64,000 nt of DNA from Ferdinandcohnia humi_A (GTDB lineage Bacteria; Bacillota; Bacilli; Bacillales; Bacillaceae_L): NCBI GenBank assembly GCA_047608075.1, contig JBLKRX010000007.1:115224-179223 (forward strand), in the 5' to 3' direction. Made by a program: the position numbers and the translations under genes. The stretch's first letter is position 1, and each line of letters starts with the position of its first letter. Positions 52,123-61,056 of the stretch are shown here, in pieces. The notes under the pieces were generated by a model, which was not told the DNA's origin, ran no database searches, and saw only the letters and a list, made by a program, of their open reading frames with translations.

Positions 52123-52896
52123 TTATTCTAATAAATGACTTTTCAAAACTTGTATTTCCTCTTTCGTTAGACCAAGTACTTCTGTAGCATATATTTCTGC
52201 CGTACCATATCTAGCTTCGATTTCATTCAAAAAGGTTTCAATATATTCCACGCGTGCCTCAAACAAGGCGTCAATTACCTCTTGCTCTATATTAGGAAGA
52301 TTGTTATATCCAATCTCATTAAAGTTTGCATTCATTTGCTCCAATGTTTGATTCGTATATAAGTAATCTTCAAGAATCGAATCACGTGGCACACCAAGTA
52401 CACTTAAAATGAGTGCAGCTACACCACCTGTTCTATCTTTACCCGCCATACAATGGAATAGAAAAGGAGTGTGAGGTTCAGCTAATATAACCTCAAATAC
52501 CTTTTGGAAAGCACTTTTAAATGTTACCATGTTCTGGTTCAAATTTAGTAACAACTCTCCAGGCTTTGTTTTTCTCAGTTCATCTGCAAACTCTGTATGT
52601 TCACCCACCTGACCTAGCATCTTTTCGTCAGATATAATTGGGGTGTGATACCAGGTTGCACCGTCAAGCTCTGGATCCGGAAAATTCTCTATTTCGTCAA
52701 CCCCACGTAAATCACAAATCCTTTTAATACCAAGCTGAGCTACTATTTCTCTGTCCTTCTCTGTCATTCTACTTAAATTACCAGAACGGAACATCATGCC
52801 CCATTTTACCTGGCGGCCATCCTTTGTTGGGTATCCACCTAAATCACGAAAGTTGAAGCTTCCGTCTAATTTAATTTCACGTAGTACAGTTTTCAT
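52123..52896 (-). CDS. Tyrosine-protein phosphatase (IphP/Y_phosphatase3 family)
   Basis: 257 residues. The P-loop 'LFHCMAGKDRTGGVA' has Cys149 and Arg155 (C-x5-R). The N-terminal 'SFNFRDLGGYPTKDGRQVKW' is the IphP-family signature. It should act on phosphotyrosine or phosphoinositides. AAAGGAAG lies before the ATG. It is a single gene. Confidence 0.9.
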   Translation of the reverse strand: MKTVLREIKLDGSFNFRDLGGYPTKDGRQVKWGMMFRSGNLSRMTEKDREIVAQLGIKRICDLRGVDEIENFPDPELDGATWYHTPIISDEKMLGQVGEHTEFADELRKTKPGELLLNLNQNMVTFKSAFQKVFEVILAEPHTPFLFHCMAGKDRTGGVAALILSVLGVPRDSILEDYLYTNQTLEQMNANFNEIGYNNLPNIEQEVIDALFEARVEYIETFLNEIEARYGTAEIYATEVLGLTKEEIQVLKSHLLE

Positions 52897-53036
52897 CTAC
52901 AACTTCCTTTACACTATTTTAGTAGTAAAAACACCTGTTAGTCCCTCTTATTATACATAAAGATACTAGTAAAATGTAAATCTTTTAATTGGTATTTGAA
53001 AGAGGTGAATATACCTACTCGCTTCCCTTAAACCGG

Positions 53037-53951
53037 TTACTCCGCTTTTTTTTCATTACTGCCTATTGGAAAGCACTTTTCTAAAAAGTTGATAATTATA
53101 TTATTTACCTTCTCTGATCTTTCAATTGAAATGGCGTGCCCTGCGTTTTCAATAATAACTGTTTCAACCTGCGGTAAATATTGTTTGGCTTTCTTGATTG
53201 CTGTTAAGTGGTTATAGATTACCTCTTTGTCACCAACCACAAAAAGGACCGGGCAATCGATATTTTGTAAGTCTTCTTTTTTAAAAACCGATGGGCGAAT
53301 TATTTTATATTTCCATCCGAAATGTATCAATCCTAGATAAAATTGTTCAAATAACCGATCCTCAACAAAATTCCCTTTACTAACAAACCATCTTGCAAAA
53401 AAATTAATAATGATACCCTTTGTTCGAACGATATTAGCTAAAATAAGCCTAAAAGGAAACTGCAAACTAAAAGATGTAAAGGAAGCAGCAGGTGCTAGTA
53501 AAACAAGTCCATCGACACGATCATTATTACTACTAGCATAATTTAAGGCATGCCATCCTCCATTTGAATGCCCCATGAGAATTGCCTTTGAAACCTTTAG
53601 CTCATCTAGAACTTCACTCAACCAAACACTATAATCATGCCTTGTACTAAATGATTTGTTGCCTTTACTTCTATTAAACTCACCAATGACATCTATTGCA
53701 TATACTCTGTACTCTTTACTAAGGCTTTCGATATTTGGATACCACATCGTCGAGCTAAAGCCAAACCCATGTAGTAACACCAACGGTCTTCCCGTTTTTG
53801 GTCCTGCAAGTAGAACGTGAGTAGAACCAAAGCTCGTTTCTACATATATAGATTCATAGTCTACATTCCAAAGCTCTAATGACATAGCATATGCATCCAT
53901 ATATATTTTCATTGCCTCATCGCTTTTAAACACCTGTTCATTCTTTGACAT
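53037..53951 (-). CDS. Alpha/beta hydrolase
   Basis: 304 residues: 'LVLLHGFGFSSTMWYPNI' (oxyanion region), the nucleophile elbow 'LMGHSNGGWHAL' with Ser129, Asp in 'VVGDKEVIYN' and His in 'IENAGHAISIE'. There is no signal peptide, so it is cytosolic. The substrate is unknown. GGGAGAAAAT precedes the ATG. It is a single gene. Confidence 0.85.
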   Translation of the reverse strand: MSKNEQVFKSDEAMKIYMDAYAMSLELWNVDYESIYVETSFGSTHVLLAGPKTGRPLVLLHGFGFSSTMWYPNIESLSKEYRVYAIDVIGEFNRSKGNKSFSTRHDYSVWLSEVLDELKVSKAILMGHSNGGWHALNYASSNNDRVDGLVLLAPAASFTSFSLQFPFRLILANIVRTKGIIINFFARWFVSKGNFVEDRLFEQFYLGLIHFGWKYKIIRPSVFKKEDLQNIDCPVLFVVGDKEVIYNHLTAIKKAKQYLPQVETVIIENAGHAISIERSEKVNNIIINFLEKCFPIGSNEKKAE

Positions 53952-54200
53952 ATATTTTCTCCCAACTCTATTTTTTGGAAAATGCTCCTCGTAATCTAGT
54001 TCCGTTCATCTAAAATAGTTCAAGTATGAATGCCAAAACCCACAAAGTATCAAAAAAGTACCCTGTGGTTTCACTTTTTTTCTCTAAGTACGTTTTACCT
54101 ATTCACAACGTTTTAAAAACCAGTAAGAAAGTAACGTTTTCTGCACCAACCCTCATAATTTTAAGAAAATGGTACCATAATTGTTAGTTTTATACAAAAT

Positions 54201-54233
54201 AAAAAAAGACGAAAAGCTATTCAACTTCCCGTC
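54201..54233 (-). terminator. Intrinsic terminator after the DnaJ-type zinc protein gene
   Basis: GACGGGAAG pairs with CTTTTCGTC (with two G.U pairs) around an 8-nt loop, then seven T on the reverse strand. Confidence 0.7.
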
Positions 54234-54255
54234 AAAAAAATGTGTTAATCAAATT

Positions 54256-54417
54256 TTACCTCTTAGCTCTTCCGGTACCAAAGCAAGTACTGCAATCTTG
54301 GACATGTACTGACTCAAAACCTGAAGAATAAAACCCTCTACCAGAGCAGTCTGGACAAATGCCCCTACTAACCTTTTTCTCGCGTTGTCTTTCCCTTCGA
54401 TTATCAAAAAAGCCCAT
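54256..54417 (-). CDS. Small DnaJ-type zinc-finger protein
   Basis: 53 residues with two CxxCxGxG half-modules: Cys21-Cys24 (CPDCSGRG) and Cys42-Cys45 (CSTCFGTG), i.e. one DnaJ-like zinc site. The N-terminus is basic ('NRRERQREKK'). GGAGGG precedes the ATG at 54417; longer frames at 54438 and 54521 are artefacts. Such tiny proteins are often annotated as methionine aminopeptidase-like or chaperone-like without basis. The function is unknown. Confidence 0.75.
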   Translation of the reverse strand: MGFFDNRRERQREKKVSRGICPDCSGRGFYSSGFESVHVQDCSTCFGTGRAKR

Positions 54418-54582
54418 AAACAAAACCCTCCAACGCATTTTTTCTTAGTATCGTTGTTTAGTTCATTGCCTATTCTTGTTTTTTGTAGATTTAGCAGGTG
54501 TTCATTATTCCCCATACACACAAAGGCAAATTAGTGAAAAAGTACCATTAATCCCTTGTTTCCATGCTAACATTGTAGGAGG

Positions 54583-55620
54583 TTAAAGCTCCTCCAATGT
54601 TCGATTCAACCATTCGGCAAATTCATCTTCTTCCTCAAATTGTGGATAGTGTGCAGATTTTTCAAATAGAACAAATTCTTTAACAGGGGCTTCGAGTTCC
54701 TCAAAATAGGCTTTTGCTGCATCTACTGAGGTCATATAGTCGTACTGTCCCATCACAAAATATACAGGTAGGTCCAACTTAGTAACTATTTTTATGATAT
54801 TTTGCTTTTTTCTTTCTGGTAGAAGGATCTCCTGTGAAATTGAAACACCCTTTAAATATCGTACAACATCTAGCAAATTATACTCAGGATTAAATAGAAA
54901 CCCTGTATAATAATCCAAATTATCGTTTATTAATCTTGCAGCGCCACCGTATTTTCGAACCAAATTTCTAGGAGTAAGTTGTTCTCCTGTTTCAACTGAC
55001 TCTCGTAGTGATTCAAGCTTTCTCACATCTTTCACGTTCTCTGCAAATCTAGCCTGTTTGAGCGTATACTCTAAACTATCCCTCTCACTCATCTCTGAAT
55101 CAGCAACTTGACCAATACCTATATACGCAAAAAAATGTTCAGGTGCCTCTGCTGCCGCTTTCATCCCAATATAGGTACCAAAAGAATGACCAATTAATAA
55201 AACCTTTTGCTGAGAAAACCTATCTTTAATGTATTCTGTTAATGCCAGTAAATCCTCAACATGTAGATCGGTGGATAGATTCGAATAATCCTCAAAAAAA
55301 TGATACGATTTCCCACTTCCCCGCTGATCGTAGTGCACAATGGTAAAATTCTCTTCAAGTTGGTCTTGATATTTCCGCACATATGGAATTTCTGAACAGC
55401 CCGGCCCCCCGTGTACAAATAAAATAATTGGGTTGTTTTGGTCTACTCCTCGAATCATTACTTCTAATTCCGTTCCGTTTATTTCAACCTGTTCCAAAGT
55501 ACTAATGCTTTGTTTTCCCTTAATGTTTGGTGTCCATGTTGGAAAAATAAAACCAATTACGACCATTACTACAAGTACAAAAAATGTGTATTTACTTATC
55601 TTAATTACTTTGCTTCTCAA
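54583..55620 (-). CDS. Membrane-anchored alpha/beta hydrolase (prolyl aminopeptidase-like, S33)
   Basis: 345 residues from TTG at 55620 (AGGAG 7 nt upstream). The ATG at 55650 is also in frame but has no site. One N-terminal helix (about 8-28) anchors it. Then come 'IILFVHGGPGCSEIPYVRKY' (oxyanion, HGGPG), 'YDQRGSGKS', 'VLLIGHSFGTYIGM' with the nucleophile Ser, and His in 'FEKSAHYPQFEEE'. HGGPG plus DQRGSG is the S33 prolyl iminopeptidase signature. The substrate is unknown. Confidence 0.85.
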   Translation of the reverse strand: MRSKVIKISKYTFFVLVVMVVIGFIFPTWTPNIKGKQSISTLEQVEINGTELEVMIRGVDQNNPIILFVHGGPGCSEIPYVRKYQDQLEENFTIVHYDQRGSGKSYHFFEDYSNLSTDLHVEDLLALTEYIKDRFSQQKVLLIGHSFGTYIGMKAAAEAPEHFFAYIGIGQVADSEMSERDSLEYTLKQARFAENVKDVRKLESLRESVETGEQLTPRNLVRKYGGAARLINDNLDYYTGFLFNPEYNLLDVVRYLKGVSISQEILLPERKKQNIIKIVTKLDLPVYFVMGQYDYMTSVDAAKAYFEELEAPVKEFVLFEKSAHYPQFEEEDEFAEWLNRTLEEL

Positions 55621-55661
55621 AATCTTGCTCCTATTCTTTGTACAATCCATAAAGAAAACTC

Positions 55662-55741
55662 GGCGCTTGCCGAGCCTTTTAGGCGACAGCAGAGCCGTAG
55701 TTGCACTTATGCGTTTAGGAAAGTATATTATACTTTCCTAT
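55662..55741. repeat. MITE-like palindromic element
   Basis: Contains a hairpin CTCGGCG-CTTG-CCGAG at the left and a perfect 12-bp-arm palindrome (TAGGAAAGTATA / TATACTTTCCTA, one central base) at 55716-55740. It has no coding capacity, and the frames across it read like a shared repeat peptide. It lies between the hydrolase and the histidine kinase gene. It would need a genome search to prove it is repetitive. Confidence 0.45.
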
Positions 55742-55746
55742 TAGCC

Positions 55747-55772
55747 AAAAAAGAGCCATATGGCTCTTTTTC
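55747..55772 (-). terminator. Intrinsic terminator after the histidine kinase gene
   Basis: AAAAGAGCC / GGCTCTTTT around ATAT, 13 bp after the stop, with a T run on the reverse strand. Confidence 0.85.
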
Positions 55773-55784
55773 AAGCAATACATT

Positions 55785-57263
55785 TTATTCAATCACTAGT
55801 GGAATCAACATTTCAGCTTGTAATCCCTTCCCTGGTTGGGGGAAAAAGTCAATTTTTCCACTTAAGCTTTGCGCCCTATGAGCCATACTGGTTAGTCCCA
55901 TATGTGTAAACGAAGGCTGGACCTGATCTAATTCAAATCCCACTCCATCATCTGTATACAGTAATTTGAATTTGTCAGCATCTTGACAAATATGAAACCG
56001 AAGAATCGAAGCTTTTGCGTGCTTGGTTGCATTATTTAATAATTCTTGCACAATACGGTAGATACCAATCGTTTGCTCTTCATTAAGCAAAAGCTTTTCA
56101 AGATTATTTGAAGTAAATGCAATTCTAAAGGTTGATGAGATCTGTACATATTCAAATAAGTGCTCTAGGGATTTTTCAATACCTAACTCCCGTAAAAATG
56201 GTGGACGTATCTCATTACATGTTTTGCGAATTTGGTGAATCGTATCAAGCAAGCTATCCTCTAGTAAATGAAGTTCATTCTTCATTTCTTGATTGAGTTC
56301 ATATCGACTTTGGAACGATATCAATTTTCTATGGATGGCTATTTGCTCCTGCAAGACTGTATCATGTAAGTCACTTGATAAATCCAGACGTTGTTTTTCA
56401 GATAGGTTAAATAATAGTCGCAAAATCCATTGCGGCTTTTCCTGATTTTGAAGGGTTGATTGTAGTTGACTAATTAAGTTTTCAATCACATTTAAGCTTT
56501 CAACTACCATAATGACATAGTAGACAAGTGTTTGTAGCCAAATAGCGTCCATATTTTCCTTGATTGAGCTTTTTTCTAACGAAACAATATATGCCAGATC
56601 TCTTTGCACTCCATATTTAATAAGAATATGACCGGACACTTCCTTTGGGATTCCCATTGTTAAATGCGATAAATGGTGTTCTATCTCACGAAACTGTGAA
56701 TCTAAAACTTTATTTGTCTTCTGGTCAAGAACGATGACTTTTGGGTTTGCATCAGGGATAATCATTGAAATTTCCATAATTAAACGGTCTTCAAGCTCTT
56801 TCAGCTTCATGATTGAAGATAAATCCTGTGAAAAGTTTTTTAGGCTTTCCTGTAATTGCTTATATCTGTTTCTTTCATTTTCAAGCTGGATTTCAATCAT
56901 CTTTCGGTGGGTAATATCCCTTGCAATAATAACGAGATGCCCCTTTTTATCTGGTATAGGTGCTACTTTGCACTCAAGGTAGCAAACGTTTCCATCTTTA
57001 TCAACTGCCTTATATTCACTCGTTGCATGTAAATTATGGGTAATTATCTCATGGTGACGTTCGATCATTCGTTCCTTTTCATCTGGATGCAAAATCTGAA
57101 AAACATCTGTATTATAGATCTCTTCAGGGTTAATACCAAACCTATCCGTAAATGAAGGGGTAGAGAATAGAGCTCTCCGATGTTCATCTACAATTAAGAT
57201 CATGTCAGTAATATAATTTTTAATCGTTTCAAATTCCCAATATGTGTTAGTTGGTGTTTGCAT
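55785..57263 (-). CDS. PAS-domain sensor histidine kinase (HisKA_3 type), soluble, no adjacent response regulator
   Basis: 492 residues. A PAS domain (about 12-125) with an N-terminal 'NYITDMILIVDEHRRALFST', a helical linker (125-170), a GAF-like middle (about 165-265), then a HisKA_3 dimerisation domain with His300 in 'QRLDLSSDLHDTVLQEQ', and a HATPase_c domain with 'IVQELLNNATKHAKAS' (N-box) and 'DDGVGFE', 'THMGLTSMAHRAQ' (G-boxes). The His region is like that of ComP/LiaS-type kinases. There are no transmembrane segments and no response regulator next to it, so the partner is elsewhere. GAGGTG precedes the ATG. Confidence 0.85.
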   Translation of the reverse strand: MQTPTNTYWEFETIKNYITDMILIVDEHRRALFSTPSFTDRFGINPEEIYNTDVFQILHPDEKERMIERHHEIITHNLHATSEYKAVDKDGNVCYLECKVAPIPDKKGHLVIIARDITHRKMIEIQLENERNRYKQLQESLKNFSQDLSSIMKLKELEDRLIMEISMIIPDANPKVIVLDQKTNKVLDSQFREIEHHLSHLTMGIPKEVSGHILIKYGVQRDLAYIVSLEKSSIKENMDAIWLQTLVYYVIMVVESLNVIENLISQLQSTLQNQEKPQWILRLLFNLSEKQRLDLSSDLHDTVLQEQIAIHRKLISFQSRYELNQEMKNELHLLEDSLLDTIHQIRKTCNEIRPPFLRELGIEKSLEHLFEYVQISSTFRIAFTSNNLEKLLLNEEQTIGIYRIVQELLNNATKHAKASILRFHICQDADKFKLLYTDDGVGFELDQVQPSFTHMGLTSMAHRAQSLSGKIDFFPQPGKGLQAEMLIPLVIE

Positions 57264-57516
57264 GGCAGCACCTCATCTTTTATTTACTTACAATTTTATA
57301 TGTGCTAGAAAATTTGGATATCACTGGATTAATGGTAATATATTAACAGTTTTAGAGCTACTTTTCTATACAAATCCAGTAATTTCTAGTTTTTTTATCC
57401 TAAAAAAGAAACGCAAAAATAAGGCGGAACCCTTCCATACCTTTGCGCTATTTTTTTTCACAAAAGATGTAAGATGTACATAGAAAATCGCCATGTGAAA
57501 GGAAGGATGGTCTTAC

Positions 57517-57903
57517 ATGAAACCAAAATATGTTGTAATTGGTTTGGTTATTTCTTTTATCTTAATTCGAGTTTTCCACTTTTCTGCTGATCCTTATCAT
57601 TATCAATTGTTCGCCTTATTTCTCGCCTATACAGCTTGTGTCTATCTAGGAGCTGCATTATCGGATTCCCGAATTAATATTCTCCTACTAGAAACGGTTG
57701 TCTCACTTATCATATTTGCCTGTGCGTATTTAGGAATGGTTTACTCCCCTTTCTGGGTTGCCTTAGGGTATCTTTTGCACGGAGCATGGGATCTCGTACA
57801 TCATCCGAAGCTAGTATCTACTAAAATCGTAAAAGCCTTCCCACCGCTATGTGTTGTTGTCGACTTCACCGTTGCCATTTTTATTTTCTATTATTTTCTT
57901 TAA
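57517..57903 (+). CDS. DUF6010-family membrane protein
   Basis: 128 residues, four helices, with the DUF6010 signature 'GYLLHGAWDLVHHPKL' (HGxWDLxHH). The function is unknown. GAAAGGAAGGATGG precedes the ATG. It is monocistronic, with a terminator 10 bp after it. Confidence 0.8.
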   Translation: MKPKYVVIGLVISFILIRVFHFSADPYHYQLFALFLAYTACVYLGAALSDSRINILLLETVVSLIIFACAYLGMVYSPFWVALGYLLHGAWDLVHHPKLVSTKIVKAFPPLCVVVDFTVAIFIFYYFL

Positions 57904-57912
57904 AATTGAGCA

Positions 57913-57939
57913 AAGGCGCCTCCATTATGGAAGCGCCTT
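57913..57939 (+). terminator. Intrinsic terminator after the DUF6010 gene
   Basis: AAGGCGC / GCGCCTT arms with a short inner stem CTCCA / TGGAA, between convergent genes. Confidence 0.7.
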
Positions 57940-57961
57940 ACCTAGTATATTCATGAACCTC

Positions 57962-58408
57962 TTACTCACCCAATTGCTTAATTTGGTCGATAAGTGATGT
58001 GATTTCCTGCAATGATTGAAGAACCTCACTATTTTCTAGCACACTAGGATCAATCGTACCATTTTCAATATTTTTTAAATACAGATCAATACCATCTTTC
58101 GCCTGCTGATTTTGATCCACAATTTGTTGATGAAGATCAGCAGCTATATCTGGTGCCTGTAGCGAGTTAAATGTGTTCATCTCATCCTTCATATCCTGAA
58201 GCATGTTTTCCAAATCAACTCTCGCCTGCTCATCTGTAATTGCTTGTTCTGCAAGAGTTGGAGCTTCCTCGATAAACTTGCTTACTTCATTCATATAATC
58301 TGTTGCATCCGAGACATATGATACAGTGTTATTCACATCTTCAAGGAGAGAACAGCCCCCAAGAAAAATCATCGCTAATAAAGAAAAAAGTAAAAATTGT
58401 TTTTTCAC
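57962..58408 (-). CDS. DUF6376-family lipoprotein
   Basis: 148 residues. Lipoprotein signal with lipobox LGGC near residue 16-19, then an all-helical hydrophilic domain ('VSYVSDATDYMNEVSKFIEE'). Matches the DUF6376 group. The function is unknown. The start is GTG at 58408 with GGGAGGG. It is a single gene. Confidence 0.8.
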   Translation of the reverse strand: MKKQFLLFSLLAMIFLGGCSLLEDVNNTVSYVSDATDYMNEVSKFIEEAPTLAEQAITDEQARVDLENMLQDMKDEMNTFNSLQAPDIAADLHQQIVDQNQQAKDGIDLYLKNIENGTIDPSVLENSEVLQSLQEITSLIDQIKQLGE

Positions 58409-58570
58409 GTAACGCCCTCCCTGTTAAAAGCTATATGTTTATTTACGTATGAAAATGAAAAAAGTTTCGTTTTTAGAAGGTTACGAAAGAATAACTCAAC
58501 TCGAACCCATTTGGATATTTATGTTAAAATACATAGTAATTGGATGATACTTTCCTAAGGGGGTTTTTTC

Positions 58571-59263
58571 GTGAAAAATAAAATACTGATTGTTCTTTTA
58601 TTTGTAACTACCCTATTACCCTCATGTAATACAATGACATCAGGTGGCTGCCCGCCACATACAATTATAGAATGGGTAGATATGGTAAAAATCAATGATA
58701 TTACATATCAACACGATTTTGTTGAAGAACCACCAAATACAACAATAGAGAAGGGTAAGACTCTTGGGGAAGTAACGTACAAAATGGCAGATAATGCCTG
58801 TACTAATCATAAAATGAAAAATGGAGATGCTGCATTTTTAGATATCGGCACACCTATATACGAGATCAAAGGCTCTCCAACATCTCTTATGGTTTCAGCG
58901 AACAATAATATATATATTGTGGATAAAAATGAACAGGCAATATTGGTTGGAGACTTGTATCCGGTTCAAAACTTGGTTAAGAATATTCATTTTCAAAGTG
59001 AGGAGGACGGTTCAAGAATCCATACCTTTACCGAGAAATCAGCTGATGAGTTTTTAAAAGAATTACTACCATTAAAATTGCATAACCCCGAAAAATTATA
59101 TAAAAACAATTTATTTGATGGAGAACGGGTCTTTATCGAAATTGAGTTGAAAAATGGAGTTTCGTTCAGATTGGTATATTGGAAGGATTCGAATACATTT
59201 AGTTTTGGGGCTATTGGAAATGATAAATTAAAACAAATCATTCAAAACGAAAAAACAACATAA
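58571..59263 (+). CDS. Putative lipoprotein, unknown function
   Basis: 230 residues. Signal 'MKNKILIVLLFVTTLLPSCN' with lipobox LPSC, then an unrecognised beta-rich domain ('HTIIEWVDMVKINDITYQHD'). The start is GTG at 58571 after AAGGGGG. No family is recognised. Confidence 0.65.
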   Translation: MKNKILIVLLFVTTLLPSCNTMTSGGCPPHTIIEWVDMVKINDITYQHDFVEEPPNTTIEKGKTLGEVTYKMADNACTNHKMKNGDAAFLDIGTPIYEIKGSPTSLMVSANNNIYIVDKNEQAILVGDLYPVQNLVKNIHFQSEEDGSRIHTFTEKSADEFLKELLPLKLHNPEKLYKNNLFDGERVFIEIELKNGVSFRLVYWKDSNTFSFGAIGNDKLKQIIQNEKTT

Positions 59264-59265
59264 AC

Positions 59266-59294
59266 AAACTGAGGACAATTGTTCTCAGTTTTTG
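59266..59294. terminator. Bidirectional intrinsic terminator
   Basis: AAACTGAG (59266-59273) / CTCAGTTT (59284-59291) with TTTTT, between the lipoprotein and TVP38 genes. Confidence 0.8.
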
Positions 59295-59298
59295 TACT

Positions 59299-59922
59299 TT
59301 ACTTAGACAATTTTTGCCTTTGCTCTGTTCCAGCTACGATACACGAGTACCACAATAAGGAGGAACCCAATATAAATGAGGATACCAAAAACAAAGGATG
59401 GAATTGACGTGAAGCTAAGTAGGCATATATTATAGTTGCTGGAACTTTTCCTATTGCCGTTGCCACGAAATAGGTTTTAAACAGCATTGAACTTAATCCA
59501 GAATATACATTAACAACGGGTGGTGGGACAATAGGAATCATTCGAACAAACAAAACTGCTACAAACGCATTCTGATTGATAATCTCGTCAAAGCGTTGGA
59601 TTTTTGTAAACCGTGAGACGTAATGCCGAAAATAGTCAACAAACAAATAACGAGCTATTAAGAAAATGATTGCCGAAGCCCCCACTGATCCTGTCCAATT
59701 AATGGCCGTACCAATCAAGACCCCATACTTTGCTCCCATCAATCCAGCAAAAACAGAAAAGGGAATTACAGGAATAACCCCAAATAAAACAGCTAGAAAA
59801 AACATATATGGGAGATGAGACAAATCACTATTTTGTAACCATTCCCATAAAGGCTCTCGATTTAAGAAAGCAATAAGCACAATCATTCCATATAGAGTGA
59901 AAAATGTAATTCCTTTTTTCAT
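59299..59922 (-). CDS. TVP38/TMEM64-family membrane protein
   Basis: 207 residues, with the DedA/VTT-type signatures 'FGVIPVIPFSVFAGLMGAKYGVLIGTAINWTG' and 'NAFVAVLFVRMIPIVPPPVVNVYSGLSSM'. Members act as phospholipid scramblases or lipid transporters. AGGAG lies 12 nt before the ATG at 59922, somewhat far. It is a single gene. Confidence 0.87.
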   Translation of the reverse strand: MKKGITFFTLYGMIVLIAFLNREPLWEWLQNSDLSHLPYMFFLAVLFGVIPVIPFSVFAGLMGAKYGVLIGTAINWTGSVGASAIIFLIARYLFVDYFRHYVSRFTKIQRFDEIINQNAFVAVLFVRMIPIVPPPVVNVYSGLSSMLFKTYFVATAIGKVPATIIYAYLASRQFHPLFLVSSFILGSSLLWYSCIVAGTEQRQKLSK

Positions 59923-60365
59923 GTCATAACAGTACTCCTATCATCTTATTGACAAAGTTGAAATAAGAGACAAATTAATTAAAAGCTTCAGGTAACCGAT
60001 CAAAACCTCTGTATCAAGTACTTTAATGCTATCGTTAATAAAAATATAATCTAGCTTCATTCTTGTTATGTTGACAGATATGTATAACCCGCATACCAAT
60101 TACCAATTATGAAGATTGAAACACGTAAATTCACCAAAAAATCAACTCCCATAGAAGTCTACTGTTTCTATATTAATCTTTGTTAATGAAGAGGTGTTTA
60201 TGCTAATTATTGATTTGTTGAAATAGAAAAGTGCAGACGCCTTGAAAGAGGAAACGTAAACTAAAAATATCCACGCGATGTTTGCGAACGTTAACTCAGC
60301 ACGTCTTTGTGCAGTCCCGATAAGCAAATGTTCGGTGGCAAAAAAGTCGATCATACTTTTCTATC
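59923..60365. other. Intergenic region, 443 bp, no gene called
   Basis: AT-rich; it contains a 70-codon reverse frame (60142-60354) without a ribosome-binding site or recognisable domain. I see no RNA structure. The promoter of the TVP38 gene lies at its left end. Confidence 0.4.
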
Positions 60366-60407
60366 TTTAAAAGAAGCGTTAACTAATCGGTCAACGCCTC
60401 TTTTAAA
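60366..60407 (-). terminator. Intrinsic terminator after the isochorismatase-like gene
   Basis: 15-bp arms TTTAAAAGAAGCGTT / AACGCCTCTTTTAAA (one G.U on the reverse strand), immediately behind the stop codon. Confidence 0.75.
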
Positions 60408-60409
60408 TA

Positions 60410-60931
60410 TCAAAATGAAATATCACTACTAGGAATTACTTGCACATTTTCGAACCATCGTAATAGACCATTGTGGTGGTTAATTATTTGTTGAGCACTC
60501 AACCCATCTGAATCCCATGTACTATGTACATCCGATAGTAAAGTGACATTATACCCCATACTCAAAGCTCTTCTACAGGTCGTATCCACACAAAGTTCTG
60601 TTTGAATTCCTGTAATGTATAAATGATCAATACCCCGTTTTTTCAGATTCTCATCTAGGGTCGTATTCAAAAAGGAATCTGGAGTTGTTTTTTGTATAAT
60701 TACTTCATCCTTTTGTGGAGAAATATGGGGATGAATTTCCCATCCCTCCGTTCCAGTTTCCAAAGGTTCACCTACACCTTCATTATGCTGAACATAAAGT
60801 ACTGGGATATTTGAAGAACGTGCTTTTGTTAGTAAACTATTCAGTTTGGCTAACAGCTCATCGCCATTAAAAACTTCATTGCCTTTTATAAACATTCCAT
60901 TTTGAACATCGATTATTACTAATGCTTTCAT
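60410..60931 (-). CDS. Isochorismatase-family cysteine hydrolase
   Basis: 173 residues. Catalytic Asp8 ('ALVIIDVQNGMF'), Lys81 ('EVIIQKTTPDSF') and Cys114 ('ITGIQTELCVDTTCRRAL') are present. The family includes nicotinamidases and isochorismatases; without a second domain and with 'HPHISPQKDEVIIQK' it most resembles the YcaC/YecD-type group. The start at 60931 has GGGGGAGAATAGT; the frame is open to 61009 without support. Confidence 0.88.
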   Translation of the reverse strand: MKALVIIDVQNGMFIKGNEVFNGDELLAKLNSLLTKARSSNIPVLYVQHNEGVGEPLETGTEGWEIHPHISPQKDEVIIQKTTPDSFLNTTLDENLKKRGIDHLYITGIQTELCVDTTCRRALSMGYNVTLLSDVHSTWDSDGLSAQQIINHHNGLLRWFENVQVIPSSDISF

Positions 60932-61056
60932 ACTATTCTCCCCCCTACTATTCAGTCCACCAGCATGCATATGCAGAAAACCCGCTGATAGCCGTTCTTT
61001 GACTGGCAATACTCTAATATGTTACTTCCAACCGGTTAAACAAAAAAAGTTAACAG

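Noticed and set aside
54249..54521. 90-codon frame over the DnaJ-type zinc gene
   Set aside because: It is in a different frame from the CxxCxGxG protein, which has the ribosome-binding site.
60142..60354. 70-codon reverse ORF in an intergenic gap
   Set aside because: It has no ribosome-binding site, no recognised domain and unusual composition. Left as intergenic.
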